This document shows, one piece after another, positions 1 to 6,833 of a stretch of 25,969 nucleotides of DNA. Under the pieces are notes generated by a model, which searched no databases, was not told where the DNA came from, and was given only the letters and a program-made list of their open reading frames with translations. The first letter of the stretch is position 1. Each line of letters begins with the position of its first letter. The stretch lies in the NCBI GenBank assembly GCA_031422195.1, contig JANOPZ010000038.1:1-25969 (forward strand), read 5' to 3'. The translations under genes were made by a program, and so were the position numbers. Origin of the DNA: JALOTE01 sp031422195. GTDB taxonomy: Bacteria; Pseudomonadota; Alphaproteobacteria; Rhizobiales; Rhizobiaceae.

Positions 1-332
1 CCAACCTTTATGTCGCCCAGCGCCTCGGCCAACCCCATATTAATATTCTCGATCCGCAATTGCTGCCTTCACAATCCTTGCCGGCTGGCACTAAACATAT
101 TGGCGCACGCACTGAACACATCGCTATTCAGACGGTGCCGGCATCTAAAGCCAATGGTGCAATTGATTGGATAGAGCATCTGGGCGACCAAAATCATTTG
201 CATTTAAGAGCGGGCGATAAAAAACTAATCGCGTTGGCTGATCCGTTTTCACCATTCAAAGCTGGCGACCCTGTCCACCTTTCTCTTAAATCGCCGCTAT
301 GCTTTGATGCCAGCGGCAACCGCATTGTTTGA
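1..332 (+). CDS. ABC transporter ATP-binding protein, C-terminal fragment (MalK/UgpC type)
   Basis: This is the 3' end of a gene that begins before the window; the frame is open from base 3 and stops with TGA at 330-332. The fragment matches the region after the nucleotide-binding domain of carbohydrate ABC ATPases: a segment reading VAQRLGQPHINIL, then a small beta-rich TOBE-like regulatory domain containing IGARTEHIAI and a closing VHLSLKSPLCFDASG stretch. The Walker motifs lie outside the window. Such proteins energise import of sugars, polyols or glycerol phosphate. The kinase gene starts only about 29 bases downstream on the same strand, so transporter and kinase operon are probably co-transcribed and the transporter may supply the kinase substrate (inference). 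The exact substrate cannot be read from this piece. Confidence 0.8.
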   Translation, partial: NLYVAQRLGQPHINILDPQLLPSQSLPAGTKHIGARTEHIAIQTVPASKANGAIDWIEHLGDQNHLHLRAGDKKLIALADPFSPFKAGDPVHLSLKSPLCFDASGNRIV

Positions 333-361
333 TCAATTCGCCTAATGTGAGGAATTAATTG

Positions 362-2005
362 ATGGCCCATTTCATCAACACCAAAGAAACACTGGTCACT
401 GAAGCAATTGACGGTTTTCTGCGCACGTCGGGAAATCCTGACCTCGCGCGGCTTGATGGTTACCCCCAAATTAAAGTTATTGTGAACACCACACATGCCG
501 CAAACCGCGTGGCTGTTATTTCAGGTGGTGGTTCAGGCCATGAGCCATCCCATGCCGGGTTTGTCGGTCGCGGCATGCTTGCTGCAGCCGTTTGCGGTGA
601 AGTTTTTGCCTCGCCAAGTGTTGACGCCGTTCTGGCGGGCATACTTGCAGTTACAGGCAAGGCTGGATGTCTTTTGATTGTCAAAAACTACACAGGCGAT
701 CGTTTGAATTTTGGCCTTGCGGCAGAAAAGGCGCGAGGCTTGGGCTTAAAAGTGGAAATGGTTGTGGTTGGCGATGATATTGCGTTGCCCGATATCAACC
801 AACCGCGCGGCTTAGCGGGTACGCTGTTTTTGCACAAAATTGCCGGTTACTACGCCATGAAAGGCGCCAAGCTTAACAAGGTTGCAGACATTGCCCGTGC
901 TGTTGCAAACAGCGCCGTTTCGATCGGCATTGCGCTTTCGTCAGTGTCCATTCCCGGTGTTGAAACCGAAGACCGCGTACCAAAAGGTAAGGCCGAGCTT
1001 GGTCTTGGCATTCATGGCGAGCCGGGGGTTGACGTAATTGCACTAGAGAATGCTGCGCAAACAGCCGCTATTTTGGTAGAGAAACTTTTCCAATCGACAA
1101 AGCCGGCTCATAATTATGTCTTGCTGCTCAATAATCTTGGCGCAACAACTGCACTTGAAATGAACGTTATTGCCGATGAGATTTTGAAAAACCCCAAAGC
1201 CAAGAAAATAAAACTGGTCGTCGGACCATCTGCCCTGATGACGGCGCTCGATATGCACGGCCTTTCGGCATCGCTTCTTCCGCTGAATGACGAGTTTGAA
1301 GTGGCTTTGATGGCCCCGGTCGGCCCCGGCGCTTGGCCCGGAACAAAAGTCGTTGCAAAGCCCAATGTCGTAAAAATGTCCAAAGACATTAAGTCAGTGA
1401 GCGCCAAAGCATCGGAAAATGTGGTTTTTGCCGCCATGCTGGAAACCGCATGTGATGCTTTGATTGCTGCCGAAGCAGAACTGAATATGTTAGACAGCAA
1501 GATTGGTGATGGCGATACAGGTTCCACCATGGCTGGCGCGGCGCGTAACTTAAAATCGGCCATCCGCACATTGCCACTTGCACGCACAGGCGATGCGTTT
1601 GCTGCTATTTCCAATACGCTGACAGCCACCATGGGTGGGTCATCCGGTGTTTTGTTGGCCATTTTATTTGCAGCTGCCGGGGTCGCTGCCAATGAGAAAC
1701 ACCCTACGGCAAATGCCCTGCAAACTGGCTTTAATAAAATGAAGCAATATGGTGGAGCAAATTTGGGTGACCGGACTATGGTGGATGCACTTGAACCGGC
1801 TTTTGAAGCGTTGGTTGCAGGTAAAGGCTTGGCATTTGCTGCAAAGGCGGCTCGCAAGGGCGCATCAGCGACTGCCAAAATGAAGTCGGCTAAGGCTGGT
1901 CGCGCAGCATATGTGTCAGCTAATAATCTTAATGGTATTATTGATCCCGGTGCTGAGGCCGCCGCTCGCGTGTTAGAAGCTTTAGCAGCCATGCCCAGGT
2001 TTTGA
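362..2005 (+). CDS. Fused DhaK-DhaL dihydroxyacetone (ketose) kinase
   Basis: Single-chain two-domain kinase of 547 residues. The N-terminal DhaK domain (about 1-330) has the GGGSGHEP loop near residue 55 and GLGIHGEPG, whose His218 is the residue that in this family binds the substrate carbonyl covalently. The C-terminal DhaL domain (about 350-547) has the Mg-ADP motif LDSKIGDGDTGS (three Asp near 378, 383 and 385), TMGGSSG near 423 and a terminal DPGA. This layout is that of ATP-dependent dihydroxyacetone kinases (Citrobacter/yeast Dak type) and of the related erythrulose kinases. ATG at 362 is preferred over the TTG at 359 because GAGG lies at 349-352. The gene sits between an ABC transporter and a separate PTS-type DhaL. 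It is therefore a second, probably ATP-driven kinase in the same operon. The substrate may be dihydroxyacetone or a four-carbon ketose; sequence alone does not decide. Confidence 0.9.
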   Translation: MAHFINTKETLVTEAIDGFLRTSGNPDLARLDGYPQIKVIVNTTHAANRVAVISGGGSGHEPSHAGFVGRGMLAAAVCGEVFASPSVDAVLAGILAVTGKAGCLLIVKNYTGDRLNFGLAAEKARGLGLKVEMVVVGDDIALPDINQPRGLAGTLFLHKIAGYYAMKGAKLNKVADIARAVANSAVSIGIALSSVSIPGVETEDRVPKGKAELGLGIHGEPGVDVIALENAAQTAAILVEKLFQSTKPAHNYVLLLNNLGATTALEMNVIADEILKNPKAKKIKLVVGPSALMTALDMHGLSASLLPLNDEFEVALMAPVGPGAWPGTKVVAKPNVVKMSKDIKSVSAKASENVVFAAMLETACDALIAAEAELNMLDSKIGDGDTGSTMAGAARNLKSAIRTLPLARTGDAFAAISNTLTATMGGSSGVLLAILFAAAGVAANEKHPTANALQTGFNKMKQYGGANLGDRTMVDALEPAFEALVAGKGLAFAAKAARKGASATAKMKSAKAGRAAYVSANNLNGIIDPGAEAAARVLEALAAMPRF

Positions 2006-2008
2006 ACT

Positions 2009-2629
2009 ATGGAAAAACCTATCGACATTAAGGCACTTATTGTTGCAACTCATGCCGCAATCGCTAACCATGTTGATGAGTTAACGTCGCTTGATGCTGC
2101 AATTGGCGATGGTGACCATGGGGTCAACATGAAACGTGGTTTTGATGCAATTTTAGCGGACGTTGATACACTTGCATTAATGCCTTTGAGCGACGCCTTG
2201 CTTGCCGCGGGCACGCGTATGGTTATGTCCGTTGGAGGTGCCTCAGGCCCGTTGTTTTCAACTTTTCTCGTTGTGCTGGGCCGGGAATTGAACACAGAAA
2301 ATGCCCGGCATAGCCTGCTGGATGAGCAACGCATGACCAATGCTTTTGCTGTGGCGGTTGATGCTGTTGCCCAACGCGGCAAGGCGCGCGAAGGTGAAAA
2401 AACGTTGTTGGACGTTTTGTTTCCTATTTCTCAAGCGTTGAATTTAACGCGCAATTGCGCTGATTTGGCGAGCACCGCCCGCCAAGCTGCCTGTGCGACG
2501 ATTCCGCTTAAAGCCACGAAAGGCCGCGCGGCCTATTTGGGTTCGCGTTCGATTGGCCATATGGATCCCGGTGCCCGTTCAGTATCGCTTCTTATGGATG
2601 CTGTTGCCAGTTTGACCGGCCCAAAATAA
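2009..2629 (+). CDS. dhaL: PTS-dependent dihydroxyacetone kinase ADP-binding subunit DhaL
   Basis: A 206-residue stand-alone DhaL, the usual length. It holds a permanently bound ADP that DhaM rephosphorylates, and passes phosphate to the ketose on DhaK. The Mg-ADP motif LDAAIGDGDHG is present with Asp29, Asp34 and Asp36, followed by VGGASGPLFST near 75-85, and HMDPGARS near the C-terminus. The GDGDHG form is typical of PTS-type DhaL, whereas the fused upstream protein has GDGDTG. It starts 3 bases after the fused kinase and its stop overlaps the dhaM start as TAATG, so translation is probably coupled. Its likely DhaK partner is encoded about 2.7 kb downstream (5381-6364), not directly next to it, which is an unusual order. 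Confidence 0.92.
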   Translation: MEKPIDIKALIVATHAAIANHVDELTSLDAAIGDGDHGVNMKRGFDAILADVDTLALMPLSDALLAAGTRMVMSVGGASGPLFSTFLVVLGRELNTENARHSLLDEQRMTNAFAVAVDAVAQRGKAREGEKTLLDVLFPISQALNLTRNCADLASTARQAACATIPLKATKGRAAYLGSRSIGHMDPGARSVSLLMDAVASLTGPK

Positions 2630-3060
2630 TGAGCAAGGTTGTTGATCTTCATAAAAAGCCAGAGACTGCCCGCCAAAATGTTGGCGTTGTGATCGTTTCG
2701 CACTCACCACTTATTGCACGCGGCACTGCAGATATGGTGTGGCAAATGGTGGGAGACCGTGTGCCGTTAGCCTTTTGTGGCGGCAATAGTGACGGCGACC
2801 TTGGCACAAGTGTTGAGGCTATTATTGCTGCTATTGAACTTGCCTGGTCGGATGCCGGTGTTGCGGTTTTGGTGGATTTAGGCGGGGCTGAAACCAACAG
2901 TGAAATAGCAATCGAGATGATTGGTGAGCCACGCAGCAAATTTATTTTGATTTGCAACGCACCAATTGTTGAAGGCGCAATAATGGCAGCAACTGAAGCC
3001 TCTGGCGGAGCAACTCTGGAAGCCGTTGTGGCCACCGCACAAGAATTGTCACCACAATGA
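2629..3060 (+). CDS. dhaM: DhaM, EIIA-mannose-family phosphotransfer subunit
   Basis: A 143-residue single-domain DhaM. It accepts phosphate from HPr and transfers it to ADP bound on DhaL. The motif VGVVIVSHSPLIARG carries the predicted phosphorylated His25, equivalent to the N-terminal histidine of E. coli DhaM. The rest follows the EIIA-man fold, with GTSVEAIIAAIE and VLVDLGGAETNSE. E. coli DhaM is a longer fusion with HPr and partial EI domains. Here those functions are separate downstream genes. There is an extension of about 16 residues before the first beta strand. The start overlaps the dhaL stop by one base, and the stop overlaps the HPr start as ATGA. Confidence 0.9.
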   Translation: MSKVVDLHKKPETARQNVGVVIVSHSPLIARGTADMVWQMVGDRVPLAFCGGNSDGDLGTSVEAIIAAIELAWSDAGVAVLVDLGGAETNSEIAIEMIGEPRSKFILICNAPIVEGAIMAATEASGGATLEAVVATAQELSPQ

Positions 3061-3392
3061 ATAGCCCTACGGTCGTTATGGCCCAAATCTCAACCAAAGT
3101 TTGCATTACCCATGCCAATGGCCTTCATGCGCGCCCGTCAGTGATGTTTACACAGTTGGCAAAGTCTTTTGTTTCAATCATTTCTATTGCCGACAAGGCG
3201 CAAGGCCCATGGTTAAACGCTAAAAGTATTGTGAAAGTGATGGGTTTGAAAGCACCCTTTGGTGCAATTCTGTTTATTCGCGCGCTGGGCTCTGATGCTG
3301 AATTGGCGCTTAAAAGTCTAAGCCAGCTGGTCGAAAATGATTTTGATGGTGATTGTGTTATGAATGGCGGTGAAAATGCCAATCCGGCATGA
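3057..3392 (+). CDS. ptsH: HPr-family phosphocarrier protein
   Basis: A 111-residue HPr domain. The motif HANGLHARPS contains the predicted phospho-His24 (equivalent to His15 of E. coli HPr), and NAKSIVKVMGL contains Ser57 at the regulatory-serine position. It relays phosphate from enzyme I to DhaM. The usual HPr is about 85-90 residues; the extra length comes from short N- and C-terminal tails. Translation could begin at ATG 3057 (ATGA overlap with dhaM) or at ATG 3078, which would give a more typical N-terminus. Its place between dhaM and the EI gene makes a dedicated role in the kinase relay likely. Whether it also serves a nitrogen-type PTS elsewhere cannot be told. Confidence 0.9.
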   Translation: MNSPTVVMAQISTKVCITHANGLHARPSVMFTQLAKSFVSIISIADKAQGPWLNAKSIVKVMGLKAPFGAILFIRALGSDAELALKSLSQLVENDFDGDCVMNGGENANPA

Positions 3393-4959
3393 ATTCACCG
3401 GAGTTGCTGCCAGTCCGGGTTACGCAGTTGGCCCATTATGGATGCCTGGACCTGAAGCCGATGAAATCTACGTAAAAAAGGGCAGTCCGGCGGGTGAAAC
3501 TGTCGCTTTACTTGATGCAATTTCCAGCGCCAGTGCTGAACTGGTGCAGCTCGCTCAAGGTTCATCCGGCCGTGCCTCCGAAATAATTGAATTTCAGCTC
3601 GCAATTCTCACAGATAACACTTTTAGAGACCTGACTTTAGCTTTGATTGTCAGCGGAGAAACGGCGTTTGCGGCGTGGGACCGTGTTTTGGAAGCTGAAA
3701 TTGCAAACTATCTCAGCGCCAAAGACAAACTATTTCAGAGCCGCGCGTTTGATCTGCAAGATATTCAAGCCCGCATATCGCGAGTTTTATGCAATCTACC
3801 CGGGCAAGATATTCCAACTGGTGTGATTGTTCTGGCTGATAATCTGTCGCCAACGGCTTTTATCAAACATCGCTGGCAGGGTGGTGGACTCGCATTAAAA
3901 CGGGGCAGTACCACAAGCCACGTCGCCATTTTGGCGCGCCAATTCAGTGTACCAATGGTCACAAATCTTGGCGAATTACTGCCCGGGCTGAAGGCGGGCA
4001 AAAATGTGCTGTTGATATCAAATGCGCAAGGCGGCCTGTTAATTGTTCCGCCAAATGCTGCCGACTTGAAAGCTATCACCCAAAATCCAGCGGTTGAACC
4101 AAAGCCAAAGCCAAAGACAAATGCGTTAATAGATACCAACGGGCAACCCATTAAGCTAATGATCAATCTTGCCCATTTGCGGGAGTTGGAGCATCTGGAC
4201 GCCAAAAAAATAGACGGTATCGGACTGGTACGCACAGAGTTTTTGTTTGAAGGCAAACATGTCAATGAAGATTTGCAGTACTTGGCGTATTGCAACATAT
4301 TAAATTGGGCAAAGGGCAAGCCGGTTTTTATACGGACGTTAGATGAGGGCGGCGATAAATCATCTGCCGGCTTTGCATCTCACTTTACAACTCCGAATAT
4401 GCGAGGCATCGGTTTAAGTCTTGGACGGCCAGAGGTGTTTCGTGTGCAAATCCGGGCCTTAATGCGGGCCGCTTTTCTAGGCAATCTTCATGTGACACTA
4501 CCAATGGTTTCAATAGAATCTGATCTTCAAGACGCTCTGGCTTTATTCAAAGACGAGGCGGTAAAATTGAAGAATGCCAATATCAAATATGCAATGCCGC
4601 CTATTGGCATCATGGTCGAGGTGCCGGCAGTGGCGAGCCATTTGGAGCGCTTTAGTGAAGCCGCCCATTTTTCAATCGGTACGAACGACTTGATACAATA
4701 CGCCCTAACGCAACCTCGCAGCGCTGGGGGCAGAAAATTGGGTGTCGAAAATGCAAAGATAGCGTCTATAATCAAACATATTGTTTCCGTTGGTAAAGCG
4801 CTCAAAAAGCCTGTGAGCGTATGCGGAGACGCGGCAAGTGATCCAGCAGCGATTGCCGATTTATTGGCAGCCGGTGTCAGAAATTTTTCTTTAAGCCCGC
4901 CAAGTAAACCTTTAGTCAGCATGGCAATTCACGATTATTGTGCAAGTTGGGGGCGTTAA
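3364..4959 (+). CDS. ptsI: Phosphoenolpyruvate-protein phosphotransferase (PTS enzyme I)
   Basis: Enzyme I of about 531 residues (E. coli EI has 575). It autophosphorylates from PEP and phosphorylates HPr. Visible are the phosphohistidine site GSTTSHVAILAR (His186), the PEP-binding barrel motifs IGLVRTEFLFEG, FIRTLDEGGDK, NMRGIGLSLGRPEVF and FSIGTNDLIQYAL, and the catalytic cysteine in VSVCGDAAS (Cys487). All key residues are present, so it should be active, unlike the degenerate EI-like tail of E. coli DhaM. No GAF domain is present, so it is not a PtsP-type EI. The gene overlaps the HPr gene by about 29 bases if it starts at ATG 3364; ATG 3376 is an alternative. No EIIB or EIIC permease is encoded in the window, so its job here is a phosphorelay to the kinase rather than sugar import. 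Confidence 0.92.
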   Translation: MAVKMPIRHEFTGVAASPGYAVGPLWMPGPEADEIYVKKGSPAGETVALLDAISSASAELVQLAQGSSGRASEIIEFQLAILTDNTFRDLTLALIVSGETAFAAWDRVLEAEIANYLSAKDKLFQSRAFDLQDIQARISRVLCNLPGQDIPTGVIVLADNLSPTAFIKHRWQGGGLALKRGSTTSHVAILARQFSVPMVTNLGELLPGLKAGKNVLLISNAQGGLLIVPPNAADLKAITQNPAVEPKPKPKTNALIDTNGQPIKLMINLAHLRELEHLDAKKIDGIGLVRTEFLFEGKHVNEDLQYLAYCNILNWAKGKPVFIRTLDEGGDKSSAGFASHFTTPNMRGIGLSLGRPEVFRVQIRALMRAAFLGNLHVTLPMVSIESDLQDALALFKDEAVKLKNANIKYAMPPIGIMVEVPAVASHLERFSEAAHFSIGTNDLIQYALTQPRSAGGRKLGVENAKIASIIKHIVSVGKALKKPVSVCGDAASDPAAIADLLAAGVRNFSLSPPSKPLVSMAIHDYCASWGR

Positions 4960-4961
4960 GA

Positions 4962-5384
4962 ATGGCGTTGGCATCGCGCGATAGCGTTGAAGACCAGATT
5001 AAAGCCTATAAGGTTTTGCTATCGGCAATTATCGATAAGCGCCCATCGGGCACACGCCAACGCATAGCAGATGCCTTGGGAAAACACCGCAGTTTCATAA
5101 CTCAAATCACAGGCGTTGCTTATCCAACACCACTACCAGAACGTCATTTGGACACTATTTTTTCTCTTTGCCATTTTTCACCTGAAGAACAAAGCAGTTT
5201 TCTAAAGGCTTATGATGCAGCGCATCCCGATAGAGCAACACGTTTGACAGAACGACATCGGCGTCGCCAAGTTTCGATCACGGTTAGGGATTTTGGCGAT
5301 GATCATAAAAACCGGAAATTTGATGAGGCTATTGCAGAGTTTGCACTCAAAATGAGTGAGTTAAATGGTGAGGGCGACGTATGA
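4962..5384 (+). CDS. Small helix-turn-helix protein, putative kinase-operon regulator
   Basis: A 140-residue soluble protein. Residues about 31-66 (TRQRIADALGKHRSFITQIT onward) resemble an XRE-like helix-turn-helix. They are followed by LDTIFSLCHFSPEEQSSFLKAY, an Arg/His-rich basic stretch near 91-103 (RATRLTERHRRRQ) and an acidic C-terminal helix. I do not recognise a named family with certainty. ATG at 4962 is preferred to a TTG at 4938 that lies inside the EI gene. It starts just after the EI stop, and its stop overlaps the dhaK start as ATGA, so it is made together with the kinase. This position suggests a regulator of the operon or a partner of DhaK. It is not the sigma-54 type DhaR of E. 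coli. Confidence 0.75.
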   Translation: MALASRDSVEDQIKAYKVLLSAIIDKRPSGTRQRIADALGKHRSFITQITGVAYPTPLPERHLDTIFSLCHFSPEEQSSFLKAYDAAHPDRATRLTERHRRRQVSITVRDFGDDHKNRKFDEAIAEFALKMSELNGEGDV

Positions 5385-6364
5385 AGGCCTTTATCAATAG
5401 CGCTGACTCTCTGTTTGTGGAAAGTCTACAGGGGTTTTCGGCAGCACATTCAGATTTGGTGAGTTATGTGGCGGATGGCAATTTTATCCGGCGCAAACAT
5501 GCTGCTCGAAACAAAGTTGCAATAATCTCCGGTGGCGGGTCTGGGCACGAACCTCTGCATTGCGGTTTCGTGGGCTACGGAATGCTGGATGCGGCTTGTC
5601 CGGGCTATTTGTTTACGTCGCCTACGCCTGACCAAATAACGAAATCAGCAATAGCAACACAAAGCGGTGCCGGTGTTATTTTTGTTGTGAAAAACTACTC
5701 CGGCGACGTTATGAATTTCGATATGGCAGCAGATTTTATGCCTGGTGGAGCACGGCAAATTATTGTCAGCGACGATTTAGCCACTGGCTCAGAAACGAAT
5801 ACGCGTCGGGGTATAGCTGGGACTTTAGTTGTACAGAAAATTGTTGGAGCAGCCGCTGAACAGGGGATGGCGCTGGAGAAAATATTTGCGCTTGGCATGC
5901 AAGTGAACTTATCAACCCGAAGTATTGGTGTTGCTCTTGAAGGCAGTTTTAACCCGATCACCAATCGCAAAAGCTTTCTGCTAAAATCCAATGAAATGGA
6001 ATTTGGTATTGGAATTCATGGGGAGCGGGGTGCGCGGTCTGCATATAAAAAGTCAGCCAATGAAATAGCCGCAGAAATGTGCCAACCCATTTTGGCAAAC
6101 ATGGAAACCCAAAATAAGGCACCTGTCTTGCTGTTCATCAATGGTTTGGGCGGCACCCCCTTGGCTGAGCTTTATTTAATGTACAATTCAGCACGGCGCA
6201 TTCTTGAGGCTGCAGGCATAACCATCGCTCGATCTTTGGTCGGGAATTATGTCACGTCGTTGAACACAGTTGGCTGTTCAATTACCGTATCTTCTATGAA
6301 TGATGATACCATACGGCTATGGGACGCGCCCGTTGTAACGCCGTCGTTGCGCTGGGGAGGTTAA
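5381..6364 (+). CDS. dhaK: PTS-type dihydroxyacetone kinase substrate-binding subunit DhaK
   Basis: A 327-residue single-domain DhaK with no DhaL tail. It shows ISGGGSGHEPLHCGFVG near residues 49-65, VVKNYSGDVMNFDMA near 102-116, RRGIAGTLVVQKI near 142-154 and GIGIHGERG with His213, the predicted covalent ligand of the substrate ketone. The protein is somewhat shorter than E. coli DhaK (356 residues), mainly at the C-terminus. It probably pairs with the stand-alone DhaL at 2009-2629 and differs clearly from the DhaK half of the fused kinase. The start overlaps the regulator stop (ATGA). The TAA stop at 6362-6364 shares bases with the stop of the convergent BLUF gene. Confidence 0.92.
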   Translation: MKAFINSADSLFVESLQGFSAAHSDLVSYVADGNFIRRKHAARNKVAIISGGGSGHEPLHCGFVGYGMLDAACPGYLFTSPTPDQITKSAIATQSGAGVIFVVKNYSGDVMNFDMAADFMPGGARQIIVSDDLATGSETNTRRGIAGTLVVQKIVGAAAEQGMALEKIFALGMQVNLSTRSIGVALEGSFNPITNRKSFLLKSNEMEFGIGIHGERGARSAYKKSANEIAAEMCQPILANMETQNKAPVLLFINGLGGTPLAELYLMYNSARRILEAAGITIARSLVGNYVTSLNTVGCSITVSSMNDDTIRLWDAPVVTPSLRWGG

Positions 6365-6759
6365 GCGGCCAAGTCGCGCACGCGTTCAAAAACACGGATA
6401 AAATCTTGCGTGCCCGCGCGATCGAGTGCTCCGTCATCAACATCCTCGCGTGACCATAGCCACCCTTCGGCCGGGTCGTCACGCATTGACCATTGCGGAA
6501 ACATGCGGTCAGTAGCAGGCTGGGTCATGCGCCGCACAATATCCAAATGCCGGTCGTCTTTGAGTATCTTTGCATAAGCCGCCTCAACAGCTATTTGCGG
6601 CCCCTCGAGCCATTGCAAATAGAGGTCAGCCCTGCAAATTAAAGCGCCCGTGATATTATCGCGCGCGTTGTTGCGGCGCGATTTCATCAAAATATTGCCG
6701 AGCATCGAAAGATCGAAGCCAAACGGGCGCGACGAATAAACCAGTTGAACAAGGCTCAT
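6361..6759 (-). CDS. BLUF-domain blue-light sensor protein
   Basis: A 132-residue protein made almost entirely of a BLUF (FAD-binding blue-light) domain with a short C-terminal tail. The residues needed for the BLUF photocycle are present with the spacing of AppA: Tyr8 (LVYSS), Asn31 (NNARDNITG), Gln49 (LYLQWLEG), Trp90 and Met92 (FPQWSMR). It should therefore bind flavin and respond to blue light. There is no attached output domain, so it would act through a partner protein. ATG at 6759 is chosen because GGGAG lies 7 bases upstream and because the BLUF fold starts right there; a longer reading to 6789 is unlikely. It lies 74 bases downstream of bciB on the same strand. Confidence 0.93.
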   Translation of the reverse strand: MSLVQLVYSSRPFGFDLSMLGNILMKSRRNNARDNITGALICRADLYLQWLEGPQIAVEAAYAKILKDDRHLDIVRRMTQPATDRMFPQWSMRDDPAEGWLWSREDVDDGALDRAGTQDFIRVFERVRDLAA

Positions 6760-6833
6760 AATTTTCTCCCAAATACGAACCATCCACACGGTTTAGATTA
6801 CAAATTGCCACAAGTCTATCAGCACGATCTGGT

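Noticed and set aside
1114..2028. Long - strand open frame (304 codons) opposite the fused kinase
   Set aside because: It lies fully antisense to a clear DhaK-DhaL gene, shows Ala/Ser-rich low-complexity translation and no family motif; it is a by-product of codon use on the coding strand.
3765..4319. - strand open frame opposite enzyme I
   Set aside because: Antisense to conserved EI motifs, with no ribosome site and no recognisable protein.
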